Origin: Sutterella megalosphaeroides
GTDB taxonomy: Bacteria; Pseudomonadota; Gammaproteobacteria; Burkholderiales; Burkholderiaceae_F
Assembly (NCBI RefSeq): GCF_003609995.1
Contig: NZ_AP018786.1
Location: 124,001 to 188,000 of the forward strand
Direction of reading: 5' to 3'
DNA: 64,000 nt
Positions 36,646-45,165 of this stretch are shown here, piece by piece. Every line of letters begins with the position of its first letter. The stretch's first letter is position 1. A program made the translations under genes and the position numbers. The notes beneath the pieces were generated by a model. It worked only from the letters and a program-made list of their open reading frames with translations, was not told the DNA's origin and made no database searches.

Positions 36646-36680
36646 CAAGGGGTGCCGTTAAGATCCGGCACCCCTTTCTC
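36646..36680 (+). terminator. Intrinsic terminator after the acyl-CoA ligase
   Basis: AGGGGTGCCG pairs with CGGCACCCCT, then a T-rich TTTCTCTTT. It isolates the radical SAM gene. Confidence 0.85.
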
Positions 36681-36726
36681 TTTGTACAATGCCCGGACCT
36701 TCTCTTTTCATGCACTTCTTCCGAAC

Positions 36727-38040
36727 ATGACTACTTCGAGCTATACGCCGCAACCCCGCGAATTGCTTCCGGAATGGATGATCGGCATTACGGACCGCGT
36801 GATGGACTACTACATCAAGCGTTACCTCCACTGCGATCCGGTGATCCTCAACACGCCGCCCGCTCCCCAGGAAGGTCACAAGTACCTCCTCTACGCACAC
36901 ATTCCCTTCTGCCACACGCTCTGCTCGTACTGCACGTTCCACCGCTTCCTCTTCAAGGAATGGAAGGCGCGCGAGTACTTCGTGAATCTGCGCAAGGAAA
37001 TGGACTACGTGAAGGCGCTCGGCTACGACTTCCACTCGATGTACATCGGCGGGGGCACAACGACGATTCTCGAGGACGAGCTCATCAAGACGATCGAGCA
37101 CGCCAAGACCCTCTTCCCCTCGATTCGCGAAGTGTCCTGCGAAACCGACCCGCAAATCATCACGACGCCGCAGTTCCGCAACCTGAAGGGGCTCGTCGAC
37201 CGCATGTCGATCGGCGTGCAGAGCTTCAACGACGACCTCCTGAAGCTCTCGGAACGCTATGAGAAGTTCGGCTCCGGCGAGCAGATCTTCGAGCGCCTGC
37301 AGTACGCCCAGGAACTCTTCCCCACCTGCAACATCGACATGATGTTCGGCTTCCGCGGTCAGACGCTCGACATGCTCCACGACGACATGGACAAGATCGC
37401 GCGCCTCAACCCGCGCCAGGTGACGACCTATCCGCTCATGGTGACGTCGCAGACGAAAAAGAGCGTGAAGAACGTCATCGCCGCCGGCGGCAATCAGCTC
37501 GCCGACCAGTACCGCGTGATTCTTGACACGCTCGGCAGCCGCTACAACCACCTCACGAGCTGGACCTTCGGCCGTACGAACGACGAAGGGTTCGACGAAT
37601 ACGTCGTCGACTACGACGAGTACCTCGGCGTGGGTTCGGGAGCGTTCAGCTTCCTCGGCGACAGCCTCTACGTCAACACGTTCAGCCTGCGCCGCTATGC
37701 CGAACGCATCGCCGCGGGCCACACGGGCGTCGAGCGCCGCCGCCAGTTCGACAAGCACGCCATCATGCAGTACCGCCTGATGCTCGGCCTCTTCTCGCAC
37801 CGCCTGTCGCGTCGCTACTTCCGCGAGGTGCACGGGGTCGACCTCGACCGTTACCTCCTGAAGGAAATGCTCGGCCTCAAGCTTTCGGGCGCCATCAAGG
37901 ACGACCCGAACGATCCGGACAACATCATCGTGACGGATGCCGGGAAGTTCCTCGGTCTTGTCATGATGAAGGCCTTCTATTCGGGCATGGACAACGTGCG
38001 CGCCGAACTGCGCGCTCCCCTCAAGGAAGCAGACATGTAA
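36727..38040 (+). CDS. HemN/HemW-like radical SAM protein
   Basis: The 437-residue protein has the radical SAM cysteine motif in HIPFCHTLCSYC (CxxxCxxC). The GGGTTTILE glycine motif, the SIGVQSFN segment and IDMMFGFRGQT mark the coproporphyrinogen oxidase-like group. HemN itself has a different cysteine neighbourhood (CxxxCxxCGC), so the substrate is not certain. Members of this group act in heme synthesis or degradation or as heme chaperones. The C-terminal domain is HemN-like (YRLMLGLFS). The ATG has no strong ribosome site. It stands between two terminators, so it is probably its own transcript upstream of the hydrogenase cluster. Confidence 0.72.
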   Translation: MTTSSYTPQPRELLPEWMIGITDRVMDYYIKRYLHCDPVILNTPPAPQEGHKYLLYAHIPFCHTLCSYCTFHRFLFKEWKAREYFVNLRKEMDYVKALGYDFHSMYIGGGTTTILEDELIKTIEHAKTLFPSIREVSCETDPQIITTPQFRNLKGLVDRMSIGVQSFNDDLLKLSERYEKFGSGEQIFERLQYAQELFPTCNIDMMFGFRGQTLDMLHDDMDKIARLNPRQVTTYPLMVTSQTKKSVKNVIAAGGNQLADQYRVILDTLGSRYNHLTSWTFGRTNDEGFDEYVVDYDEYLGVGSGAFSFLGDSLYVNTFSLRRYAERIAAGHTGVERRRQFDKHAIMQYRLMLGLFSHRLSRRYFREVHGVDLDRYLLKEMLGLKLSGAIKDDPNDPDNIIVTDAGKFLGLVMMKAFYSGMDNVRAELRAPLKEADM

Positions 38041-38083
38041 GTCGCACGTCCCGACCGACCGAACGGTCGGATCGAGCGTCCGA

Positions 38084-38118
38084 AGAGCGCGGGGGTGACC
38101 CGTGCTCTTTCTTTTTTT
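38084..38118 (+). terminator. Intrinsic terminator after the radical SAM gene
   Basis: AGAGCGCGGG pairs with CCCGTGCTCT (one G-T pair) and is followed by TTTCTTTTTTT. It separates this gene from the hydrogenase operon. Confidence 0.85.
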
Positions 38119-38600
38119 GCACCCCCTCCTTCCGTACGACGCCGACGTACGTCGAAAAGAGGCGCATTTTCGTCTTCTTGTTGACGCTCGTACAAGTGCC
38201 GCTTTCTATTCCCGAGTAATTTGCTCGGCTATTTTTCCTTTTTCCTCAAACACTTCGGTCACAAAACCTGAACGGCCCGCCCGTCTTTGATCCAAATCAG
38301 AACACATCTAGAAACAGTTCTGAAATTCGCCGAAATAACCCTTTAGGGGTACGTCTCTAGGTCTAATCCCGGGACCAGAAGAAGGAGCCTTCCCCTTAAA
38401 ATGCACGCGTGTTTCACCGAAGGTCTCGGCCCGGCTTTCCACCGGAGCGACTCGCCTTCGTCCAAAAAATTGAGTGCCATGAACCGATCGGAAGGATGAC
38501 CCCGGAGCGCCCCGGCGCCCACTGTCCGCCGTAGGATCATGCGCCAAGTCGCCGAGCCGCAACGGGCTCCCCGACTTTCCTTACTCTGGAGAGTTTTTCC
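38119..38600. other. Long upstream region of hydA
   Basis: This 482-base gap is lower in GC than its surroundings in the first half and holds an FNR-type box (listed separately). If that box is at -41.5, transcription starts near 38335 and the hydA leader is about 265 bases. A 32-codon reading frame (38401-38499), with an AAGGAG 13 bases upstream, is possible but unsupported. A short repeat CCGAG/CTCGG (38212-38228) is followed by a T-rich run. Confidence 0.55.
38287..38300. promoter_or_regulatory. FNR/ANR-type binding site upstream of hydA
   Basis: TTGATCCAAATCAG matches TTGAT-N4-ATCAA at nine of ten fixed positions. A TGAAAT -10-like box follows at 38321-38326, as expected for a class II FNR-activated promoter. 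Its position before an oxygen-sensitive hydrogenase fits anaerobic induction. Confidence 0.65.
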
Positions 38601-39956
38601 ATGACGGATACGATCAAGGTCCATACGTTCCTCCCGGGCGACAACGCCCGCGGGGAAAATGGCCCCGCCTTCGACGGCAATCTTCGCAAGGGCGAACTGC
38701 GTGGGATCATCCACATCAACAAAGACAACTGCGTCGGGTGCGACACCTGCCGCAAGTTCTGCCCGGTCGACGCCATCAAGGGCGGTCTCGGCGCCAAGCA
38801 CGAAATCGTCGAAGACGCGTGCCTCTACTGCGGTCAGTGCCTGATCGCCTGCCCGTTCAACGCGATCGAGCAGATGAGCTTCGTCGACGAAGTCGAACAC
38901 GTCCTCGCCGACAAGGACCGCGTCGTCGTGGCCCATCCCTCGCCCGCCGTTCGCGTTTCGCTCTGCGAAGAATTCGGCGGCGAACCCGGCGCGCTCACGA
39001 CCGAACAGATGGTCAACGCGCTTGAAAAGCTCGGCTTCGTGGTCTACGACTGCAACAGCTCGGCCGACCAGACCATCATCGAAGAAGGCACGGAATTCGT
39101 TAAGAAGATCCAGTACTGGATCCTCGGCGAACGCGGCCCGGAAGTCGACGAACAGGGCAAGCACCCGTTCCCGCACTTCACGTCCTGCTGCCCGGCCTGG
39201 GTGAAGAACGCCGAAACGTATCACGCCGACATGCTTCCGCACCTCTCCACGGCGAAGTCCCCGCTCCAGATGGGCGGCACGCTGGCCAAGACCTGGGCTG
39301 CGAAGTACGTTCTCAAGTGCGATCCCCGCAAGATCTATTTCGTCTCCGTCACGCCCTGCACGGCCAAGATCTTCGAAGCTTCGCGTCCTGAAATGAACAC
39401 GGCCTGGCGTTACCTCATCGCCAACAAGGACATCCCGAAGGACACGCCCTCCTTCCAGGACATCGACGCCTCGCTCACGGCCCGCGACATCGCCGAACTC
39501 ATGCGCCGCAAGGGTATCAATCCCCTGCTCGAACCGAAGACCCGCGAACGTCGTCCGCTCGAAGTGTATTCGGGCGCCGGCACGATCTTCGGCTGCTCGG
39601 GCGGCGTGATGGAAGCCGCTCTGCGTACGGCTTACTTCGCTCTTTCCGGCGAAGACCTCAAGGACGGCAACATCACGGTTGTCCGCGGCAACGACAACGC
39701 CATCGTCGAAGCGACCATCCCCGTGCCCATCAAGGCCCTCGGCGGCAAGACCTTCGAAGTCCGCGTTTGCGTCGTCAACGGTGCGAACCAGGGCCTCAAG
39801 GAAGTTCTCAACCGCGTCCGCGTCGACAAGAATCGTTACCACTTCATCGAAGTCATGAACTGCCCGGGCGGTTGCGTCAACGGCGGCGGTCAGCCTGTTC
39901 AGCCCTCCGGCACGGCCTGGCTCCATCCGACCACCCCCCTGCCGCTGCGCATCTAA
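38601..39956 (+). CDS. hydA: Periplasmic [FeFe] hydrogenase large subunit HydA
   Basis: The 451-residue protein has two ferredoxin-type 4Fe-4S motifs at the N-terminus (C44-C54 and C74-C84). The H-cluster domain follows: TSCCPAW with C197, TPC with C253, and the C421/C425 pair in ENC-like EVMNCPGGCVNGGGQ. The order and length match the Desulfovibrio-type large subunit, which lacks the C-terminal segment supplied by a separate small subunit. It catalyses reversible H2 oxidation. Position 251, normally Met of MPC, is Thr. HydA has no signal of its own; hydB directly downstream carries a Tat signal and likely exports both. Confidence 0.95.
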   Translation: MTDTIKVHTFLPGDNARGENGPAFDGNLRKGELRGIIHINKDNCVGCDTCRKFCPVDAIKGGLGAKHEIVEDACLYCGQCLIACPFNAIEQMSFVDEVEHVLADKDRVVVAHPSPAVRVSLCEEFGGEPGALTTEQMVNALEKLGFVVYDCNSSADQTIIEEGTEFVKKIQYWILGERGPEVDEQGKHPFPHFTSCCPAWVKNAETYHADMLPHLSTAKSPLQMGGTLAKTWAAKYVLKCDPRKIYFVSVTPCTAKIFEASRPEMNTAWRYLIANKDIPKDTPSFQDIDASLTARDIAELMRRKGINPLLEPKTRERRPLEVYSGAGTIFGCSGGVMEAALRTAYFALSGEDLKDGNITVVRGNDNAIVEATIPVPIKALGGKTFEVRVCVVNGANQGLKEVLNRVRVDKNRYHFIEVMNCPGGCVNGGGQPVQPSGTAWLHPTTPLPLRI

Positions 39957-39983
39957 CTTACGAGACGCGAGGATATTTGAAAA

Positions 39984-40337
39984 ATGCTGTCTGAAAAATA
40001 CGATTACGCCGAGCGCCCCGCCGCCCTCATCCTGGGCCGTCGCGGCTTTCTGAAGGTCTGCGGCCTGTGCGTCGGCGCCGTGGCCGTCTGCGGCTACGCC
40101 ATCGGCGACCTGATCGCCCGTCGCGGCGTCATCATCAAGGCCCGCCAGGCCGGTCTTTATCAGGACGACAAGCTCTGCCAGGCCATGGGCCTCACGAGCT
40201 CGCACCAGAACGAAGTCGTCATGTCGGTCTACAAGGACCTCGGCACGAAGCCCGTGGACCACACGATGCACGAACTTCTGCACACCCATTACTACCAGCG
40301 CTCCACGCTGGCTATGACGGAGGCCAACCATGGCTAA
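39984..40337 (+). CDS. hydB: [FeFe] hydrogenase small subunit HydB with Tat signal
   Basis: The 117-residue protein begins with a twin-arginine signal (GRRGFLK, then a hydrophobic stretch to about residue 45). The rest matches the iron-hydrogenase small-subunit domain, including KARQAGLYQDDK and the ending HELLHTHYYQR. In Desulfovibrio enzymes this subunit wraps around the large subunit and drives co-export by the Tat pathway. It starts 27 bases after hydA and overlaps the cytochrome gene by 8 bases, so the three form one operon. Confidence 0.9.
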   Translation: MLSEKYDYAERPAALILGRRGFLKVCGLCVGAVAVCGYAIGDLIARRGVIIKARQAGLYQDDKLCQAMGLTSSHQNEVVMSVYKDLGTKPVDHTMHELLHTHYYQRSTLAMTEANHG

Positions 40338-41004
40338 TGCTAACGAACGCATCCTTCGCTTCCATGCCCCGGACAAGGTGTTCCACACGCTGAACGCCAT
40401 CACGTGGTTCGCCCTGCTCTTCACGGGCGCGTACGTCTATTTCTGCAACCCGTCCGACGAAGCCGCCGAACTCACGATGCTCTGGCATCTCATCCTCGGC
40501 ACCGTCTTCACGTTCAACCTCCTCGGGTTCATCGTGCTCGCTCCGGACCGCTTCGCGCTCATCCTGCGCGCGTGCCTGGAATGGGACCGCAACACCATCT
40601 ACTGGTTCCGCAACTTCGGCAACTACCCCCGCCGCTTCTTCAAGATCCCGTTCGGTCCGGAAACGGTTCCCCCGCAGGGTCGCTACAACGGCGGTCAGAA
40701 GGCCTCGTACCTGCTCTTCATGGGCATGATCGCCGCTCTCGCCGTGACGGGCTGGCTCCTCTGGCTCGGCGCTCCGCTCCTCGGCAAGATGGTCTACATG
40801 TGGATGTTCTACTTCCACGTTTGGGGCTCGATCATCGTTTCCGTGCTCGTCGTTTGCGCGCACATCCCGCTCGCTCTGCTCTCGATGGAACACTTCAAGG
40901 GCATCTGGCGCCTCGGCCCGGGGACGATCTCGGTCGAAGCCGCCGAACACCACGCTCCCGTGTGGTTCGAACGCGACGTGATCCGTACGAACATCGAAAA
41001 GTAA
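40330..41004 (+). CDS. Cytochrome b membrane subunit of the hydrogenase (FdnI/HyaC-like)
   Basis: This 224-residue protein has four hydrophobic segments and histidines in RFHAPDKVFH, LWHL and FYFHVWG, the layout of di-heme cytochrome b subunits of formate dehydrogenase and hydrogenase. It should anchor the periplasmic hydrogenase and pass electrons between it and the quinone pool. The link to hydAB is inferred from the overlapping reading frames. The exact heme ligands cannot be assigned by eye. A strong terminator follows. Confidence 0.88.
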   Translation: MANANERILRFHAPDKVFHTLNAITWFALLFTGAYVYFCNPSDEAAELTMLWHLILGTVFTFNLLGFIVLAPDRFALILRACLEWDRNTIYWFRNFGNYPRRFFKIPFGPETVPPQGRYNGGQKASYLLFMGMIAALAVTGWLLWLGAPLLGKMVYMWMFYFHVWGSIIVSVLVVCAHIPLALLSMEHFKGIWRLGPGTISVEAAEHHAPVWFERDVIRTNIEK

Positions 41005-41015
41005 TTTCGGGTTTG

Positions 41016-41024
41016 TGCTATAAG
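41016..41024 (+). promoter_or_regulatory. Extended -10-like box before the hydF terminator
   Basis: TG-C-TATAAG resembles an extended -10 element. It lies just after the cytochrome b stop and ahead of a strong terminator. A transcript from here would be short unless the terminator is read through. Confidence 0.35.
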
Positions 41025-41058
41025 CTCCTTCTCGGTCTAGGCGCCGCGAAGTAGTTCT

Positions 41059-41093
41059 AAAGGGGCCGGACAGCAGTCCGGCCCCTTTGTTTT
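41059..41093 (+). terminator. Strong intrinsic terminator between the structural and maturation genes
   Basis: A perfect 13-bp stem (AAAGGGGCCGGAC with GTCCGGCCCCTTT, loop AGCA) is followed by GTTTT. It lies between the cytochrome b gene and hydF. Confidence 0.9.
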
Positions 41094-41117
41094 CACAGAA
41101 TTTTGAGGAGACGCACC

Positions 41118-42359
41118 GTGCTGTCCACGCCCAAAGGACTTCGGCTTCACTTCGGCCTTTTCGGCAACCGCAATGCCGGAAAAAGCTCTCTCGCCAACGC
41201 CCTCACCGGGCAGCGGATTTCGATCGTGTCGGACGTGCCCGGCACCACGACGGACCCCGTGGAAAAAGCCTGCGAGCTCGCGCCTATCGGTCCCGTCGTC
41301 TTCATCGACACGGCCGGGGTCGACGACGTGGGCGATCTCGGTCAGGCCCGCGTGCGCCGCTCGCTCGCCGTCCTCGACTGGGTGGACGTCGCGATCGTCG
41401 TGACGTCCGAGCGCACGCTCTCCTCCTCCGAAAAGACGCTCCTTGCCAAAGCGCGCGAGCTCGGCACGCCCGCCGTTCTCGTTCTCAACAAGACCGACCT
41501 GCGTCCCGTGACGGACGACGAACGTCGTGCCGCCGAAGCGTTCGGCGTCGCCGTCGTGGAAACGAACGCCCGCACGGGCGAAGGCATCGACGCGCTGCGC
41601 GCCGCGCTCGTGCGGCTCGTCTCCGAGCGCACCGCGCCCGACCGTCCCCTCGTGGGCGAACTCGCGCAAGCGGGCGACACCGTCATGCTCGTGACGCCGA
41701 TCGATACCGGCGCCCCCAAGGGGCGCCTCATCCTTCCGCAGGTGCAGGCCGTGCGCGAACTGCTCGACGCGGGCGCCAAGTGCCTCGTCGTACAGGAAAA
41801 CCGCGTCGCCGAAATGCTCGACGAACTGAAGCGTCCGCCCAAATTCATCATGACGGACTCGCAGGTCGTCGAATCGGTCGCGCGTCAGAGCCCCGACTCG
41901 ATCCCGCTCACGACCTTCTCCATTCAGATGGCCTACTCGAAGAGCGACCTCGAAGAGCTCGCCGAAGGCGCCGCGGCGCTCGCGCGCCTCAAGGACGGCG
42001 ACCGCGTGCTGATTTGCGAGACGTGCAGCCACCATCCGCAAAAGGACGACATCGGTCGCGTGAAGATTCCGCGCTGGCTCCGCGAGAAGACGGGCAAGGA
42101 CCTTGTCATCGAGGTCGCCGTCGGCAAGGACTTCCCCGAAGACCTGACCCCCTATGCCGTGCTCATTCAGTGCGGCGGCTGCGTCGTCACGCGCCGCCAC
42201 ATGCTCGCCCGTCTTCGCACGTCGAAAGAACAGGGCGTTCCCATGACGAATTACGGCCTCACCATCTGCTACCTGCAGGGCGTGCTCGAACGCGTGCTCT
42301 CCTGCCACCCCGAAGCGCTCGCCCGCTATCGCGCCGCTCTTACGGAGAAAACCGAATGA
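41118..42359 (+). CDS. hydF: [FeFe] hydrogenase H-cluster maturation GTPase HydF
   Basis: The 413-residue protein has a P-loop GTPase head (GNRNAGKSS, DTAG, NKTD) and a C-terminal iron-sulfur domain with CSH (C303, H305) and QCGGC (C352, C355). HydF is the scaffold on which HydE and HydG build the two-iron subcluster before transfer to HydA. The family usually has His where Q351 stands. The GTG at 41118 is chosen because GAGGAG precedes it and the fold begins at once. The hydE start overlaps its stop (ATGA). Confidence 0.93.
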   Translation: MLSTPKGLRLHFGLFGNRNAGKSSLANALTGQRISIVSDVPGTTTDPVEKACELAPIGPVVFIDTAGVDDVGDLGQARVRRSLAVLDWVDVAIVVTSERTLSSSEKTLLAKARELGTPAVLVLNKTDLRPVTDDERRAAEAFGVAVVETNARTGEGIDALRAALVRLVSERTAPDRPLVGELAQAGDTVMLVTPIDTGAPKGRLILPQVQAVRELLDAGAKCLVVQENRVAEMLDELKRPPKFIMTDSQVVESVARQSPDSIPLTTFSIQMAYSKSDLEELAEGAAALARLKDGDRVLICETCSHHPQKDDIGRVKIPRWLREKTGKDLVIEVAVGKDFPEDLTPYAVLIQCGGCVVTRRHMLARLRTSKEQGVPMTNYGLTICYLQGVLERVLSCHPEALARYRAALTEKTE

Positions 42360-43483
42360 CCGCAACGTCCACGAAGCCCCTGTCCGAACTGCTCGCACAG
42401 ACCGAATTCTCGGACGACGACATCGTTCGTCTCCTCGGCCTGACGGACCCCGAGGAATGCGAAGCGCTGCGTCAACGCGCCTTCGACGTTACGACCGAAA
42501 AGACGGGCAACAACGTCTACCTGCGCGGCCTCATCGAGGTGAGCAACATCTGCACGGCCAACTGCCGCTACTGCGGCATTCGCAAGGACAACCACACGGT
42601 CGAACGCTACACGCTCACGGAAGAGAGCATCGTCGCGTGCGCCCTGCATGCGCTTCACGAGGGCTACGGCTCGATCGCCATTCAGGCGGGCGAACGCCGC
42701 GACCCGAAGTGGATCGCCTGGATCTCCCGACTCCTTGAGCGCATTCACAAGGAAACGGTCTGCGAGGAACTTCCCACTGGGCTCGGCGTCACGCTGAGTC
42801 TCGGGGAGCAGACGTACGAGGTCTACAAGGAGTGGGCCGAAGCGAGCGGCAATCCGACGGGATTGCGCTACCTCCTTCGCATCGAGTCGAGCAACCCCCG
42901 ACTCTTTGCGGAACTGCACTCGACGCCAGGCAAGCACGAAAAGATCCTCGAACACCGCTATCAGGCGCTGCGCGACCTGCGGCGCGCGGGCTACCAGGTG
43001 GGCACCGGCGTCATGATCGGTCTGCCCGGGCAGACGCTCGAAGACCTCATGCGCGACATCCGCACGTTCGGCGAGATGGGTGCCGACATGATCGGCATGG
43101 GCCCCTACATCACGAGCAACGGCGCGGACATGACCGCGCTCGGCATGATGGAAAAGCGCCCCCTCATGCAGCTCGCCCTCAACATGATCAGCACGACCCG
43201 CCTCGTGATGCCCGACATCAACATCGCGGCCGCCACCGCGCTCGAAACCCTGGAGCCCAACGGGCGCGTGCGGGGCATTCGTCACGGCTGCAACGTCATC
43301 ATGCCGAACATCACGCCGCAAACGACGCGCGCCTCCTATCAGCTCTACGACAACAAGGCGGGCACCGAAGTCGGTCCCGAATCGAACGTGCTCGTCGAGC
43401 GCAACATCGTCGAAATGACGGGACGCACGCTCGGGCTCAACCTCCTCGGCTCCTCGCGCCGCTGGGCGGCTCGAACCGCCTGA
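42356..43483 (+). CDS. hydE: [FeFe] hydrogenase radical SAM maturase HydE
   Basis: The 375-residue radical SAM protein has CxxxCxxC in CTANCRYCGIR and the HydE-typical VMIGLPGQTLEDL and GPYITSNGAD segments. HydE helps make the azadithiolate-bridged di-iron unit of the H-cluster from a HydG-made iron precursor. HydG is not encoded in this window. Translation is probably coupled to hydF through the ATGA overlap. The length and order match HydE closely. Confidence 0.93.
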   Translation: MTATSTKPLSELLAQTEFSDDDIVRLLGLTDPEECEALRQRAFDVTTEKTGNNVYLRGLIEVSNICTANCRYCGIRKDNHTVERYTLTEESIVACALHALHEGYGSIAIQAGERRDPKWIAWISRLLERIHKETVCEELPTGLGVTLSLGEQTYEVYKEWAEASGNPTGLRYLLRIESSNPRLFAELHSTPGKHEKILEHRYQALRDLRRAGYQVGTGVMIGLPGQTLEDLMRDIRTFGEMGADMIGMGPYITSNGADMTALGMMEKRPLMQLALNMISTTRLVMPDINIAAATALETLEPNGRVRGIRHGCNVIMPNITPQTTRASYQLYDNKAGTEVGPESNVLVERNIVEMTGRTLGLNLLGSSRRWAARTA

Positions 43484-43505
43484 AGGCCCCGAACGAACGG
43501 CCGAT

Positions 43506-43540
43506 AAAAAAAGGGCGCGGAAAATTCCGCGCCCTTTTTA
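43506..43540. terminator. Bidirectional intrinsic terminator between hydE and prfC
   Basis: AAGGGCGCGGAA pairs with TTCCGCGCCCTT and is flanked by A- and T-runs. It ends hydE and the converging prfC. Confidence 0.9.
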
Positions 43541-43560
43541 TCTTGGAAACGACCCGAAGA

Positions 43561-45165
43561 TCAATCGAACTTCTGGCTCATTTCACGCGTCGTGTGGAAC
43601 GTCACCTGAGGCCAGTGCTTCATCGTGGTCTCCAGGTTGTAGATCGACGTGGCCAGATAGACGACGTTGCCGTTGACGTCGGTCGCAAGACGCGCCGCCT
43701 GTTCGGCTTCGAAGTCGCGCTTCGTCTTGTCGTCGGGGAACGAGAGCCAGCGCGCCGTCGAGACGTCGGTGCCTTCGTAGATGGCGTCGACCTTGTACTC
43801 GGTGGCGAGTCGCTGGGCCACGATCTCGAACTGCAGCTGACCGACGGCGCCGAGCAGGATGTGCCCGAGGTCGTTGGTGAAGACCTGAATGGCCCCCTCT
43901 TCGCCGAGTTCCTGCAGGCCCTTCTGGAGCTGCTTCGCCTTGAAGGGGTCCTTGCTGCGCGCGCCGCGGAAGAGTTCCGGAGCGAAGTTCGGAATCCCGG
44001 TGAAGCCGAGGCGTTCCCCGCCCGTGAGCGTGTCGCCGATGTGAAGCTGCCCGTGGTTGTAGATCCCGATGATGTCACCCGCCACGGCATCCGTCATGAC
44101 CACACGGTCCTGAGCCATGAAGGTAAGGGCGTTGGCGATCTTCATGTCGCGTCCTTCGCGCACGTGAAAGACCTTCATCCCCTGCTGATAGCGGCCGGAG
44201 CACACGCGGAAGAACGCGATGCGGTCGCGGTGACGCGGGTCCATGTTCGCCTGGATCTTGAAGACGAACCCCGAGAAGGGCTCTTCGGTGGGTTCCACCA
44301 TGCGCGCGCCGCCGTCGCGCGACTGCGGCGACGGAGCCCACTCGACGAGCGCGTCGAGCACGTCCTGAACGCCGAAGTTGTTCACCCCGGAGCCGAAGAA
44401 GACGGGACTCTGTTCGCCGGCGAGGAACTTCTCCAAGCTGAAGGGTTCGGTCGCACCCTGCACGAGCTCGATCGATTCGCGCACGTAGGGCATTTCCATC
44501 GGGAAGAGCCGGTCGAGCTCGGGGTTGTCGAGCCCCTCGATCGTCTCGCGATCTTCGGTCAGGCGTTCTTCGCCCGCCGTAAAGCGAACGAGCCGGTTGT
44601 TGAGCAGCGAGAAGACGCCGCGGAAGGTCTTCCCCATGCCGATGGGCCACGTGATCGGAACGCACTGCAGCTTCAACACGTTCTCGATTTCGCCGAGCAG
44701 ATCGAGCGGATCGCGCACTTCGCGGTCGAGCTTGTTGATGAACGTGATGATGGGGGTCTTGCGAAGACGGCAGACTTCCAGGAGCTTGATCGTCTGGGCT
44801 TCGACGCCCTTGGCGGCGTCGATCACCATGACGGCCGCGTCGACGGCCGTCAGTACGCGGTACGTATCCTCGGAGAAGTCTTCGTGACCCGGGGTGTCGA
44901 GCAGGTTGATCACGTGGTTCGCGTAGCGGAACTGCATGACCGAACTCGTCACGGAAATCCCGCGTTGCTTTTCCACTTCCATCCAGTCCGACGTGGCGTG
45001 ACGGGAAGCTTTGCGCCCCTTGACGGCGCCCGCCATCTGAATGGCACCGCCGAAGAGCAGGAGCTTTTCCGTGAGCGTCGTTTTACCGGCGTCCGGATGG
45101 GAGATGATGGCGAAGGTGCGGCGTTCTTCGACGTCGCGCACGAGCGCCGGATTGGGACTCGTCAT
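43561..45165 (-). CDS. prfC: Peptide chain release factor 3
   Basis: The 534-residue GTPase has the RF3 motifs [29 protein letters not shown] and NKLDRE. The elongation-factor-like domains 2 and 3 follow. RF3 releases RF1 or RF2 from the ribosome after termination. Length agrees with the family (529 in E. coli). The ATG at 45165 is fixed by the family start; the frame stays open far upstream only because of the high GC. It stands alone. Confidence 0.95.
   Translation of the reverse strand: MTSPNPALVRDVEERRTFAIISHPDAGKTTLTEKLLLFGGAIQMAGAVKGRKASRHATSDWMEVEKQRGISVTSSVMQFRYANHVINLLDTPGHEDFSEDTYRVLTAVDAAVMVIDAAKGVEAQTIKLLEVCRLRKTPIITFINKLDREVRDPLDLLGEIENVLKLQCVPITWPIGMGKTFRGVFSLLNNRLVRFTAGEERLTEDRETIEGLDNPELDRLFPMEMPYVRESIELVQGATEPFSLEKFLAGEQSPVFFGSGVNNFGVQDVLDALVEWAPSPQSRDGGARMVEPTEEPFSGFVFKIQANMDPRHRDRIAFFRVCSGRYQQGMKVFHVREGRDMKIANALTFMAQDRVVMTDAVAGDIIGIYNHGQLHIGDTLTGGERLGFTGIPNFAPELFRGARSKDPFKAKQLQKGLQELGEEGAIQVFTNDLGHILLGAVGQLQFEIVAQRLATEYKVDAIYEGTDVSTARWLSFPDDKTKRDFEAEQAARLATDVNGNVVYLATSIYNLETTMKHWPQVTFHTTREMSQKFD

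Noticed and set aside
38055-38070. Palindrome CCGACC/GGTCGG after the radical SAM gene
   Set aside because: No T-run on either strand; the real terminator lies 20 bases further on.
38401-38499. Possible 32-codon leader peptide in the hydA leader
   Set aside because: The ribosome site is too far away and codon use gives no support; mentioned only in the gap note.
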